This document shows, piece by piece, positions 1-8,154 of a DNA stretch of 51,653 nt (position 1 is its first letter; each line of letters starts with the position of its first letter). The position numbers were made by a program, and so were the translations under genes. The DNA is taken from NCBI RefSeq assembly GCF_029868745.1, contig NZ_JARWOP010000049.1, positions 1 to 51,653 on the forward strand, written 5' to 3'. Origin of the DNA: Nocardia wallacei. GTDB taxonomy: Bacteria > Actinomycetota > Actinomycetes > Mycobacteriales > Mycobacteriaceae. Below the pieces are notes generated by a model. That model was not told the DNA's origin, did no database searches, and worked only from the letters and a program-made list of their open reading frames with translations.

Positions 1-328
1 CCGGGGAACGGTCCAGGGCGTCGACCCGCTCGGCGCGCCGGGGGCGGTTGGCCGCGGACACGCCCCCGCCCCCCACCCCCAACCCGACCTGTGGCCAAGC
101 GCGGGGGGGGGGGCCGCTGAAGAAGCGGGGGTTTAATGGGGGGTTTGGGGCCCGAAACCCCCCCCGCGCCGCAACCGACATCCAGGACGTGACGACACGG
201 TCGTGGCAGCTGCCGAATGAGCAGCCGGTGATAGAAGGCGTTGTGGCTCCAGGCGAATGCGGTCACGCGCCCCAGAATGCCAGCCGTGACTCTCGGCGAG
301 TCAGCCCGTCACGACCACACGCCGCGGC
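1..328. other. GC homopolymer-rich flank, no gene seen
   Basis: The stretch carries long G and C runs, for example an 11-G run near 104-115 and G/C blocks at 126-168. The only frame through it has no family resemblance and no ribosome binding site. A motif at 126-154 resembles, in inverted orientation, a sequence at the opposite end of the window (51565-51595). The base composition looks like a poorly resolved contig end rather than normal coding DNA; that is inference. Confidence 0.5.
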
Positions 329-1309
329 TCACCCCGCGTGAATGGCGCTGATCAAGGTGCGGTTGGCGACGGTCTCGGTGATGACCGTCTGGGTGAACGA
401 CTTCGGCGCCTCGTCGGGCGTCTGCTGGGTCAGCCGGACCTCCCACTGGCCCTCCTCCCCGGACCGGGTGATCTGCACGCAGTAGCGGGTGCCGACGGGG
501 ATCTGGTTGATGCCGCGCTGAATCTGTTCCGCCGCGGGCACAGTCGCGTCGTCGGCGACGACGGCGCGGGCCGCGAAACCGGAACGCTGCACGTAATAGG
601 CGCGTTCGAAGGCGAGGATGGCGTCGGGTCCGTTGCCGGTGCCGCCCGGGTCGGTGCCGGACACCACGTCTGCGGTACGCCGCTGCTCACAGCCGTCCGC
701 GGCGAAGGTCGCGGGCTGGCCGGTGGAGGGCACGGGCGCGGCCGGTGCGGCGGCCGAACGGGTCGGCACACCCTGCGCGGCGGCCGTGGTGCGGGCGGCG
801 GTGGTCGGCGTCCGATCCCGGGCGGTGTGGATGACCGTCAGCACGATCGCCACCACGACCACGCCGAGCCCCAGCATGATCAGCGCGGCAACCACCTTGT
901 CGCGGCGGCGATTGTCCGCCTGCTGCCGCCTTCGCGGATGCCGCAGCCGCGGACCGGGATTGCCGCCCGACCGATCGACGAGCGCCGGAACCAAGGGGGG
1001 CCGATCCTCGGCGAGAGGCTCCTCACCCCACGATTCGGACGGCTCGGACGGCGTCACCACAACACTCGGCTCCCGTTGCGGCGGCGCGGAATCCAGCCAC
1101 TGCTCCCATTCACCCGACTGATAGGAAGGACCGTCGGTCATGGGTAGCGCCTCGGGGACGTCGGGTGGCGGCGGTCGGCGACGCCGCGCGCCACGACGCC
1201 CGGGACGGCGTCGCTTCGGCCGGCGGGCCGGCATTCGCACCATCGGCAGCCCCAGCTCGAACGGGTTGCCGTCGTCCGGGTGCGGTGCGCCGGGATCAGA
1301 TCGTGTCAT
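329..1309 (-). CDS. Membrane protein, last gene of type VII secretion-associated trio
   Basis: The 326-residue product has an Arg/Pro-rich cytosolic N-terminus (about 25-55), an acidic and Pro-rich linker, one transmembrane helix near 138-161 after a basic stretch, an Ala/Thr/Pro linker, and a C-terminal extracytoplasmic domain (about 200-326) with two cysteines. The C-terminal domain resembles the DUF8176 family of Nocardia; no biochemical role is known to me. The ATG at 1309 overlaps the upstream gene by 14 bp, which suggests coupling. An ATG at 1141 preceded by GAGG is a reasonable alternative start and would remove the Arg-rich part. Function inferred only from neighbours: a membrane partner or accessory of the two upstream secretion-type proteins. 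Confidence 0.65.
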   Translation of the reverse strand: MTRSDPGAPHPDDGNPFELGLPMVRMPARRPKRRRPGRRGARRRRPPPPDVPEALPMTDGPSYQSGEWEQWLDSAPPQREPSVVVTPSEPSESWGEEPLAEDRPPLVPALVDRSGGNPGPRLRHPRRRQQADNRRRDKVVAALIMLGLGVVVVAIVLTVIHTARDRTPTTAARTTAAAQGVPTRSAAAPAAPVPSTGQPATFAADGCEQRRTADVVSGTDPGGTGNGPDAILAFERAYYVQRSGFAARAVVADDATVPAAEQIQRGINQIPVGTRYCVQITRSGEEGQWEVRLTQQTPDEAPKSFTQTVITETVANRTLISAIHAG

Positions 1310-2633
1310 CGCCGAAGTCGCCGATGACGGCCGCCGGGACCGTCTCCTCGACCCGCGCCGGAACGGTCACCCCCAGCTGGCCCTCGCCGCGCGGCTTGTG
1401 GTCCTGATCGCCGGACGCGGGCGGCGGCAACGCGAGCCCGCCGGTCGCGCCGGGAACATGCTCGGGCGCGGCGGGTTTCGGCGCGGGGGCCGACGCCTGC
1501 GGGACCGGGTCGCTCGGCGGGATGACCGGGGAGGGCATCGGGGCGGGCTTGGGCTCCGACTTCTCCGGCGCGGCGGGCGCGGCCGGAGTGTTCTGCGACG
1601 GCGGGATGACGGCGCCGCCCGGCGCGGCGCCCGACGGCGTGGACTGTTGTCCCGAATGCCCGGAGCCGCCGCCGAAGTCGAACAGCTTGCTCGACCCGTT
1701 GCTGCCGCTCGAGGTGGTGCTGTCGGCCGCGTCGGGGTTGATGGCCTCGGTGATCGCCTTGTCGGCCGAGGCCGCGACGGTGTCCATGGCGTGCGTGCCG
1801 ACCTCGGCGATCTTGTCGATCAGATGCGTGCCGATATCGACACCGGCGTTGATCGCCGTGGTGCCGATCTGCACGCCCGCGGAGATGAGCTGCTGCTGCA
1901 ACTGCATCTGCGCGGCCAGCGCCGGATCCATCGGCTGCCCCGGCGGCTGGCCGGGCACGGCCGAGTACTGCGGGGGCATCGTCGAGGACTGGCCGGGCGC
2001 CGACCAGCCCTGCGTCTGGGTGCCGTAGTTCTGCGCCATGCCGGACGGCGCGCTCACCGTCAGCGGACCCATCTCGTCCAGGCGGCGGCTGTGATCGTTC
2101 ATCTCGGTGCGCGCCGCGGTGACCGTGCCGATGGCGTCGCGCAGCGCCTGGGTGGCACGGGTGATCACGGCATCGGTGTCGGGGGCCGAGTTGGCGTTGT
2201 CCAGGATGACGCGGGCGTCGCGGCGGAAGTCGTCGATGATCACGTCGACCCGCTTCGCCGCCCGGGAACTCGTGGACTGCGCGTCCGACAGCACGGCCAG
2301 ATAGGCCGGGCCGCGATCGGAGATGTCGCCTATCTCGGTCTGCGTGGTGCGCAGCGCCGGGACCGCGGCATCGGAGGTCTGGCCGACCATGCTGGACTCG
2401 ATGGCGTGCAGGCCGTCGCGGTGCGGGGTTTCGGTCTCGGCGGCCTGGGCCGAGGCGTTGGACAGCGCGGCGGCGATCGTCGCGTCGGGGACGGGGACGC
2501 CGGTGCCGAGCGAAGCCCGCAGCGCCAGCATCGGTTCCACCAGCCTCGCGATGATCGGCGGGTCGCCGGCGGGGGTGGCGGTGGACGCGGGGGTGGCGGC
2601 GGGTTCGGTCGGCCGGTTCCGCAGGCGCCTCAT
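1296..2633 (-). CDS. Large EspA-like / DUF4226-like secretion-associated protein
   Basis: A 445-residue protein with a helical N-terminal half (about 25-195) that lacks cysteines, a Gln/Pro-rich hinge, a second hydrophobic helical stretch (about 265-315) rich in Gly and Ala, and a long Pro/Ala/Ser tail (about 340-445). It starts with an ATGA overlap on the EspC-like gene upstream. In mycobacteria EspC-type small proteins are encoded beside large EspA-type proteins and are co-secreted; size, pairing and low-complexity tail fit that pattern. I did not recognise a sequence motif that proves the family, so the assignment rests on context. Confidence 0.6.
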   Translation of the reverse strand: MRRLRNRPTEPAATPASTATPAGDPPIIARLVEPMLALRASLGTGVPVPDATIAAALSNASAQAAETETPHRDGLHAIESSMVGQTSDAAVPALRTTQTEIGDISDRGPAYLAVLSDAQSTSSRAAKRVDVIIDDFRRDARVILDNANSAPDTDAVITRATQALRDAIGTVTAARTEMNDHSRRLDEMGPLTVSAPSGMAQNYGTQTQGWSAPGQSSTMPPQYSAVPGQPPGQPMDPALAAQMQLQQQLISAGVQIGTTAINAGVDIGTHLIDKIAEVGTHAMDTVAASADKAITEAINPDAADSTTSSGSNGSSKLFDFGGGSGHSGQQSTPSGAAPGGAVIPPSQNTPAAPAAPEKSEPKPAPMPSPVIPPSDPVPQASAPAPKPAAPEHVPGATGGLALPPPASGDQDHKPRGEGQLGVTVPARVEETVPAAVIGDFGDDTI

Positions 2634-2953
2634 GGCAGGGACTCCCCGGTCCGGGTGATGGCCGCGGCCGCCTCGGCGTCGCCGCCCTGGACCGAGGTGT
2701 CGAATCCGCGCAGCACCTGGCCGTAGGCGGAGACCAGCTGGCCCGCCGTCGACAATGCTTGCGCGTGCTCGGAGACCGCCGCGGTGAACCGGGCCGCGAA
2801 ATCAGCGCCCAGCATGCCCAGGTCGGCCGACAGCTTCTCCTGGTTCACGGCGCCCTCCGCGACGGCCGCCGCCGACGCCAGTTGTTGCGACACCGTATCC
2901 GCGATGGTGGTGTAGGCGGCCATTGCCGCCGGATCGAGCTTCAGCGTGTTCAC
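2630..2953 (-). CDS. EspC-like type VII secretion substrate
   Basis: A 107-residue all-helical protein without signal peptide, starting at a GTG with a GAGGGGGA ribosome binding site. It shows the ESX-associated EspC pattern: a first helix around 10-35, a central helix with LGMLGADFAARF, and a YGQVLRG segment near 80-88. Family knowledge: EspC-like (PF10824) and WXG100-type proteins are helical hairpins exported by type VII secretion, usually with a partner encoded next door. Here the partner is the coupled downstream gene. No ESX core gene (EccB, EccC, EccD, MycP) lies in the window, so export would depend on machinery elsewhere. Confidence 0.75.
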   Translation of the reverse strand: MNTLKLDPAAMAAYTTIADTVSQQLASAAAVAEGAVNQEKLSADLGMLGADFAARFTAAVSEHAQALSTAGQLVSAYGQVLRGFDTSVQGGDAEAAAAITRTGESLP

Positions 2954-3117
2954 TGTTCCCCCTCACGGAAACCCAAGCTTTCGCTGCCGCATCAGGATTC
3001 GACGTCCACCATACGTGGCGGCACCGGGCCTTGCTTCCCGATCCCTCCGACGGCTACCGGACGTTCAGTCGAGATTAACGCCTCACCGCAGCTCACGCAC
3101 TCTTTCGCCGACTTCCC

Positions 3118-4485
3118 TCAGATGGCGGCCACGCGCTTGGCAAGATCGTCGGCGAGTTCGCGGGCACGGTCGGGATCGGTGGCCTCGACCATCACGCGAA
3201 CCAGCTGCTCGGTTCCGCTGGGCCGCAGCAGGACTCGCCCGGACTCGCCGAGGATGCGTTCGGCCTCGGTGACGGCGTCGCGGATCTCGGGGGCCGCGGC
3301 GACGGCGGCGCGGTCCGACACGGGCACGTTGATCAGCACCTGCGGCACCGTCCGCACCAGGCTCGCGAGGTCGTCGAGGCCGCGACCGGTCTCGGCCATG
3401 CGGGCCATCAGCTTCAGGCCCGTCAGCACGCCGTCGCCGGTGGTGCCGAACTTCGGGAAGACCACGTGCCCGGACTGCTCGCCGCCGAGGGTGTAGCCGC
3501 CGCGGCGCAGTTCCTCCAGCACATACCGGTCGCCGACGGCGGTGGTACGCACCGTGATTCTGGCCTCGCGCAGCGCGAGGTGCAGGCCGAGGTTGCTCAT
3601 CACGGTCGCGACCAGGGTGTCGTGGGCGAGTTCGCCGGCCTCGTGCATCGCCACCGCGAGGATCGCCATGATGGCGTCGCCGTCGACCACCGCGCCCGCG
3701 GCGTCGACGGCCAGGCAGCGGTCGGCGTCGCCGTCGTGCGCCAGGCCCAGGTCGGCGCCGTGCTCGCGGACCGCGCGCTGGACCTGGTCCAGATGGGTGG
3801 AGCCGCAGCGGTCGTTGATGTTGAGGCCGTTCGGTTCGGCGTTGATCGCGACGACCCGCGCGCCCGCCTCGCGGTAGGCCGCCGGTCCCACGTCCGAGGC
3901 CGCGCCGTGCGCGCAGTCCACCACGACCGTCAGCCCGCTGAGGTCGCGGCCGGTCGCCTCCACCAAATGCTCGACATAGCGTTCGTGGGTGCCGTGCAGG
4001 CTGTAGTGGTCGTCCACGTGGCCGTCGATGCCGGACTGGCTCAGTATCCGGCCCAGCCCCGCACCCGTCGGGCGCACGAAGGCGCGTTCGCGCACCAGTT
4101 CCTCGATGCGGTCCTCCACGGCGTCGTCGAGCTTGCGACCGCCCGCGGCGAAGATCTTGATGCCGTTGTCGGGCATCGGATTGTGCGAAGCGGAGATCAT
4201 CACGCCCAGGCACGCGTCGTACGTGGCGGTGAGGTAGGCGACGGCCGGTGTCGGCAGCACCCCGACCGAGAGCACGTCCACCCCGGCGGCGGTCAGGCCC
4301 GCGGTGACCGCGGCCTCGAGCATCTCGCCGCTGGCGCGCGGGTCGCGGCCGACCACCGCCACCGCGCGGCGCTTACCGCGCCCGAGAACCTGTGCCGCCG
4401 CGGCCGAAACATGTAGCGCCAGTTCCGGACTCAACGACTCGTTGGCAAGCCCGCGGACTCCGTCGGTGCCGAACAAACGTCCCAT
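3118..4485 (-). CDS. glmM: Phosphoglucosamine mutase
   Basis: GlmM interconverts glucosamine-6-phosphate and glucosamine-1-phosphate, the cytosolic step towards UDP-GlcNAc for peptidoglycan. The 455-residue length is standard. It begins [12 protein letters not shown], has the phosphoserine loop ISASHNP (active Ser about residue 100), the magnesium loop DGDADR near 250 and the phosphate-binding RPSGTE near 430. It lies downstream of rplM-rpsI in the same orientation, as in mycobacteria, but a strong terminator at 4614-4650 separates it from rpsI, so a promoter of its own in 4486-4613 is likely. Confidence 0.97.
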   Translation of the reverse strand: MGRLFGTDGVRGLANESLSPELALHVSAAAAQVLGRGKRRAVAVVGRDPRASGEMLEAAVTAGLTAAGVDVLSVGVLPTPAVAYLTATYDACLGVMISASHNPMPDNGIKIFAAGGRKLDDAVEDRIEELVRERAFVRPTGAGLGRILSQSGIDGHVDDHYSLHGTHERYVEHLVEATGRDLSGLTVVVDCAHGAASDVGPAAYREAGARVVAINAEPNGLNINDRCGSTHLDQVQRAVREHGADLGLAHDGDADRCLAVDAAGAVVDGDAIMAILAVAMHEAGELAHDTLVATVMSNLGLHLALREARITVRTTAVGDRYVLEELRRGGYTLGGEQSGHVVFPKFGTTGDGVLTGLKLMARMAETGRGLDDLASLVRTVPQVLINVPVSDRAAVAAAPEIRDAVTEAERILGESGRVLLRPSGTEQLVRVMVEATDPDRARELADDLAKRVAAI

Positions 4486-4613
4486 TCCCTCGCCCCTTGT
4501 GTCTGATCGCGGTGCCCGGCCGCGGTCTTGGTTGCGCGTCCGCGGGAACCTCCATAGTCACGCAGGCTGCCCGTCCGCGTGGCCGATTACGAAGTGCCGC
4601 GGCTGGATACAGC

Positions 4614-4650
4614 ACGAGAGCAGGCGCCCGGACGGGGCGCCTGCTCTCGT
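4614..4650 (-). terminator. Intrinsic terminator downstream of rpsI
   Basis: A perfect 16-bp inverted repeat (4614-4629 and 4635-4650) with a 5-nt loop lies 22 bp past the rpsI stop codon. The stem is GC-rich. No long T-run follows, as is usual in actinomycetes. Confidence 0.85.
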
Positions 4651-4672
4651 ACGAAGGCCGCACGCCGCAAGA

Positions 4673-5176
4673 TCAGCGCTTCGAGTACTGCGGAGCCTTG
4701 CGGGCCTTCTTCAGGCCGTACTTCTTGCGCTCGGTGGCACGCGGGTCACGGGTCAGGAAGCCCGCCCGCTTCAGGGCCGGACGGTCGTCCGGGGTGACCT
4801 CGATCAGGGCGCGGGCAATCGCCAGCCGCAGGGCGCCGGCCTGACCCGACGGGCCGCCGCCGACCAGGCGGGCGAACACGTCGAAGTTCTCGGTGCGCTC
4901 GACGGTGACCAGCGGGGACTTCACCAGCTGCTGATGCACCTTGTTCGGGAAATAGTCCTCGATGGTGCGGCCGTTCAGCACGAAGTTGCCGGAGCCGGGC
5001 ACCAGGCGGACGCGGACCACGGCCTCCTTGCGGCGGCCGACGGTCTGCACCGGGCGGTCGATCAGGGCCGGGGCGACGGTGGCCTCGAAGGGCTCCTCGT
5101 AGCCGGCGCCGTCCTCGACGACCTCGGCCGGGGCCTCCTCGACGTACTCTTCGTTGAATTCCTCAGGAGCGGTCAC
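4673..5176 (-). CDS. rpsI: 30S ribosomal protein S9
   Basis: The 167-residue S9 has the acidic N-terminal extension (about 1-40) typical of actinobacteria, then [14 protein letters not shown], the [19 protein letters not shown] core and the conserved basic C-terminus ending KAPQYSKR, whose tail reaches the ribosomal P site. It starts at GTG 5176, overlapping the rplM stop by four bases (GTGA), so translation is coupled to L13. Confidence 0.97.
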   Translation of the reverse strand: MTAPEEFNEEYVEEAPAEVVEDGAGYEEPFEATVAPALIDRPVQTVGRRKEAVVRVRLVPGSGNFVLNGRTIEDYFPNKVHQQLVKSPLVTVERTENFDVFARLVGGGPSGQAGALRLAIARALIEVTPDDRPALKRAGFLTRDPRATERKKYGLKKARKAPQYSKR

Positions 5177-5616
5177 TGGGCCACCTGCTTGATCTCGAAC
5201 GGAACGGGCTGCTGGGCCGCGTGCGGGTGCGACGAGCCGGCGTAGACCTTCAGCTTGCGGGCGATCTGGTTGCCCAGCTTGTTCTTCGGGATCATGCCCT
5301 TGATGGCACGCTCCACGACACGCTCGGGACGGGTCTCCATCAGCTGACGGACAGACCGGGTCTTCAGACCGCCCGGGAACCCGGAGTGGGTGTGGATGAA
5401 CTTGCGGTCGGCCTTGTTGCCGGCGATCGCAATCTTGTCGGCGTTGATGATGATGACGAAATCGCCACCATCGACGTTCGGCGCGTAGGTCGGCTTGGTC
5501 TTGCCCCGCAGCAGATTCGCTGCCTGCACGGCAAGGCGGCCGAGCACTACGTCAGTGGCGTCGATGACGTACCACTGCCGGGTCACGTCACCCGCCTTCG
5601 GGCTGTACGTAGGCAC
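5173..5616 (-). CDS. rplM: 50S ribosomal protein L13
   Basis: The 147-residue L13 starts at GTG 5616 with an AGGGAAG ribosome binding site eight bases upstream; the frame stays open far upstream, but the family begins at [18 protein letters not shown]. Hallmarks are [21 protein letters not shown], the HSGFPGG loop and the GMIPKNKLG segment. First gene of rplM-rpsI, transcribed from the 5617-5987 gap. Confidence 0.97.
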   Translation of the reverse strand: MPTYSPKAGDVTRQWYVIDATDVVLGRLAVQAANLLRGKTKPTYAPNVDGGDFVIIINADKIAIAGNKADRKFIHTHSGFPGGLKTRSVRQLMETRPERVVERAIKGMIPKNKLGNQIARKLKVYAGSSHPHAAQQPVPFEIKQVAQ

Positions 5617-5987
5617 AGTGCTTCCCTGTCTGTCGTCGTGTTCTGCCGGCCAGGCGAGCGGTCGGGTGATCCCGGCGGCCAGTGGAGACCCGGGGCCCGT
5701 CGGACGACGCGAGAATTCCGCGACGTACCGCACGCCAACGGGCAACGATACCAGCAGGCCCATCGGCCCCTGAAATCGGTCGCGAAGGCCGTTCGACCGG
5801 CACGGACGTACCGGGCGGCGACTGCCACAGCCCGAATGTGCCCTCGCCCCGGTGGCCGAATATTCGGCGTTCCGGACATGAGGCACTGGATCGGTAGCAG
5901 CGCCGCTCCTCCCTGCCCGCGCCGCAGCTGTCCTTCCGGCCGGAGTGTTCCCGGCGTGCCCACAGCTGTGCCCGGCGTGCCCGCCGC
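5617..5987. other. Intergenic region with rplM promoter and a 14-bp palindrome
   Basis: This 371-bp gap separates the actin-fold gene from rplM on the minus strand. No ORF in it is convincing, and the esxT/esxU pair that sits next to rplM in mycobacteria is absent. It contains a perfect palindrome GCCGAATATTCGGC at 5855-5868, a possible operator. The rplM promoter is expected here, but I cannot place the -10 and -35 boxes with confidence. Confidence 0.5.
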
Positions 5988-8081
5988 TCAGATGTGCATG
6001 GGCGGGCCCGGGTCGATGGTGCCGCGGGGTGTGGGGATCGTGTAGCGGAGGTTGTGCACGCCGAGGCGTGGGCAGTCGTCGGAGTTGCGGGCCTGGTTCG
6101 TGCCGTGTGACCGGTCCTGCGGCGTGAATGCGCAGAGGGGCGCGGAGTCGAGGACCGGGCGGGCGGAGTGGTCGGCCGCGCCGCCGGGGTGCAGGAGGAA
6201 TGCGGCCAATGCCACCACGCCGACGATCGTCGGGGCGCCGAACGGGTTGTCCTTGACCTTGCGCGAGCGCTTGCCGTGCTCCGGCTCGTCGCCGGGTTCG
6301 GCGTCCGGAGCGGGCTGGGTTCCGCTCGGGCGTTCGGCTTCGGCCTGGTCGTCGGCCGGACGACGGCCGAGGACCGTGGTCAGCTGGTCGTCGGGCGGGA
6401 TCTCCGGCGGCCGGGTGAAGCGGCTGCCGGTCTCGTTGAGCGCGGTCTGGTCGCGCGTGATGCGGGTGGTCTGCTCGTGGTCGGGTTCGCGGGCGGCGTG
6501 GCGGCCGTGCCGCGGCGGCGAATCCGCTTCCCGCGCAATCGTGTCCGACCCGCGACGGGACGATGCCACGACGGGACCGACATGCCGAATACCCTGGTCG
6601 ACCGGGCGGCCACCCGCGTGGCGCACCTGATCGGTCGGGGTGCGCAGGCTGTGCCGCCCGCCCCCCTCGACCGGAGCCGCCATCATGGGCGCGGCCGACG
6701 TGAGCCCGGATTGTGCCCCCGCAGAACCGAAATGCTGGGTCGGCCCCGCCCCCGGTCCCCCGCTGGGCATGCCGGGCGTCGCCTGTCCAGCCGAGCCCGG
6801 CCCGGAGTTCCCCGGGTCCACCCCGGATTCCCCCGACGCCGGACGCCCGGCCCCCGGCTGTCCGATGTCCTGCCCCGCACCACGCGCGCCGGGCGCCGTG
6901 GCCCCCGACCCGGACGACGCCCCCCCGAGCGGCGATCCCGATGCGGGACCCGACCCGAACGACGGTTCTCCGAGCGGCGACCCAGACGACGAACCTCCGA
7001 GCCGCGATCCGGGCGTTGCGGGACCCGAGCCAGAGGCACCCGGCCCCGACGACGGGCCCCCACGTGGAGATGCCGATGTGGCGGGACCTGGGTCTCCGGG
7101 CGACGGCCCCGACGAGGCCGAGCCGGTCGACGGGCCTCCGGGCTGCGAGCCCGGGGTGGCGGGACCCGAGGCCGGGTTTGCCGGGCGCGCAACGGGTCCC
7201 GAGGCGGGATGTGGGTGGTCCGGTTCCTCGTCGGCATATTCGCTGTCGGTGACGAGCAGGTGAGCCGCGCCCAGCGCCAGCGCGTGCATCGGATGATCCG
7301 CGACGCGCAGCCGGTGACCCAGGTGGTTCTGGAACGCCAGCCGCAGCGCGTCGTTGAAACACACGTTTCCGGTGAGGAGCACGGTCGAGGTGTCGGCGCC
7401 GATGGAGCGGGCCGCGGCCATCACCTCGATCACCACGTTGTCGGCGGACTGGGCGTCGCGCATGGCGTCGGGGGCGATCGGCACGCCGACCGACTCGGTG
7501 GGCTGCTCGTCGTCGCCGTGCACCGCGACCACCAGGCAGATCCGGCCGTCGGAGTACACGCCGGTGGCCCCGTTACCGCCGCGACCGGCCTCGGGCGGAC
7601 GGACCAGGCCGAGTGCCCGCACGTATCCCGACAGCGCCACCGATTCCGGTAGCGGTTCGATTGCCACATCCAGCATTTCGACGACCCGGCAGTACTCGTC
7701 GATCTTCTCGTCGGGCCAGTCGTCCGGGTAGGGCAGCGCCACGACCTGCGGCTTGCCGCGCACGTGCTTACCGATCGCGGCCAGCGGGTTGTAGAGGCGG
7801 GCGCGGAACACCAGCTCCACCGGCCAGGTCGCACCCGCGATCCGGATCTGCCGATGGCCGAGCACGTCGCGCACATCGGAGATGGCGATGCCCAGGTCGG
7901 GACGCTGCCGCTCGGCGCCTGCCGTGTGCAGTCGGCCCGACGCGTCCGCCAGCAGATACGCGGGCGGCGTGTATGTGCCTTCCACCTGGACCGGGCGGAT
8001 CGGTGTGCCACCGCCGCCTGCGGCCACGGACACCACATCCCAGCCGAGATGCATTGCCCCAACTCGAGCCGTCACATGCAT
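5988..8081 (-). CDS. Membrane-anchored Hsp70/actin-fold protein, Rv3446c-like
   Basis: The N-terminal 280 residues show a divergent Hsp70/actin ATPase fold: a phosphate-1-like [12 protein letters not shown], a connect-like [12 protein letters not shown], a phosphate-2-like [17 protein letters not shown], and an adenosine-type region ([13 protein letters not shown] ... [11 protein letters not shown]). A Gly/Pro/Ser linker of about 250 residues follows, then basic residues, one transmembrane helix ([12 protein letters not shown]) and a short external tail with two cysteines. The overall plan matches mycobacterial Rv3446c-type secretion-associated proteins near rplM. I chose ATG 8081; an in-frame GTG at 8132 lies just 22 bp after the ABC exporter gene and is an alternative. 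ATP binding is inferred; Lys and Asp catalytic residues of true Hsp70 are not clearly kept. Confidence 0.7.
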   Translation of the reverse strand: MHVTARVGAMHLGWDVVSVAAGGGGTPIRPVQVEGTYTPPAYLLADASGRLHTAGAERQRPDLGIAISDVRDVLGHRQIRIAGATWPVELVFRARLYNPLAAIGKHVRGKPQVVALPYPDDWPDEKIDEYCRVVEMLDVAIEPLPESVALSGYVRALGLVRPPEAGRGGNGATGVYSDGRICLVVAVHGDDEQPTESVGVPIAPDAMRDAQSADNVVIEVMAAARSIGADTSTVLLTGNVCFNDALRLAFQNHLGHRLRVADHPMHALALGAAHLLVTDSEYADEEPDHPHPASGPVARPANPASGPATPGSQPGGPSTGSASSGPSPGDPGPATSASPRGGPSSGPGASGSGPATPGSRLGGSSSGSPLGEPSFGSGPASGSPLGGASSGSGATAPGARGAGQDIGQPGAGRPASGESGVDPGNSGPGSAGQATPGMPSGGPGAGPTQHFGSAGAQSGLTSAAPMMAAPVEGGGRHSLRTPTDQVRHAGGRPVDQGIRHVGPVVASSRRGSDTIAREADSPPRHGRHAAREPDHEQTTRITRDQTALNETGSRFTRPPEIPPDDQLTTVLGRRPADDQAEAERPSGTQPAPDAEPGDEPEHGKRSRKVKDNPFGAPTIVGVVALAAFLLHPGGAADHSARPVLDSAPLCAFTPQDRSHGTNQARNSDDCPRLGVHNLRYTIPTPRGTIDPGPPMHI

Positions 8082-8154
8082 AAGTGTGCCTGCTGCGCTG
8101 CCGACACGCTCGGGGCAGGGCAGGATTCCCACACTGAGCTGCGGGTTCGCTGAA

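Noticed and set aside
1140..2726. Long plus-strand frame (528 codons) opposite the EspA-like gene
   Set aside because: Arg/Gly/Ala-rich composition typical of an antisense shadow in high-GC DNA; no family features; fully covers supported minus-strand genes.
5617..7362. Upstream extension of the rplM frame to 729 codons
   Set aside because: L13 is about 147 residues and has a GTG with ribosome binding site at 5616; the upstream part is a shadow of the actin-fold gene.
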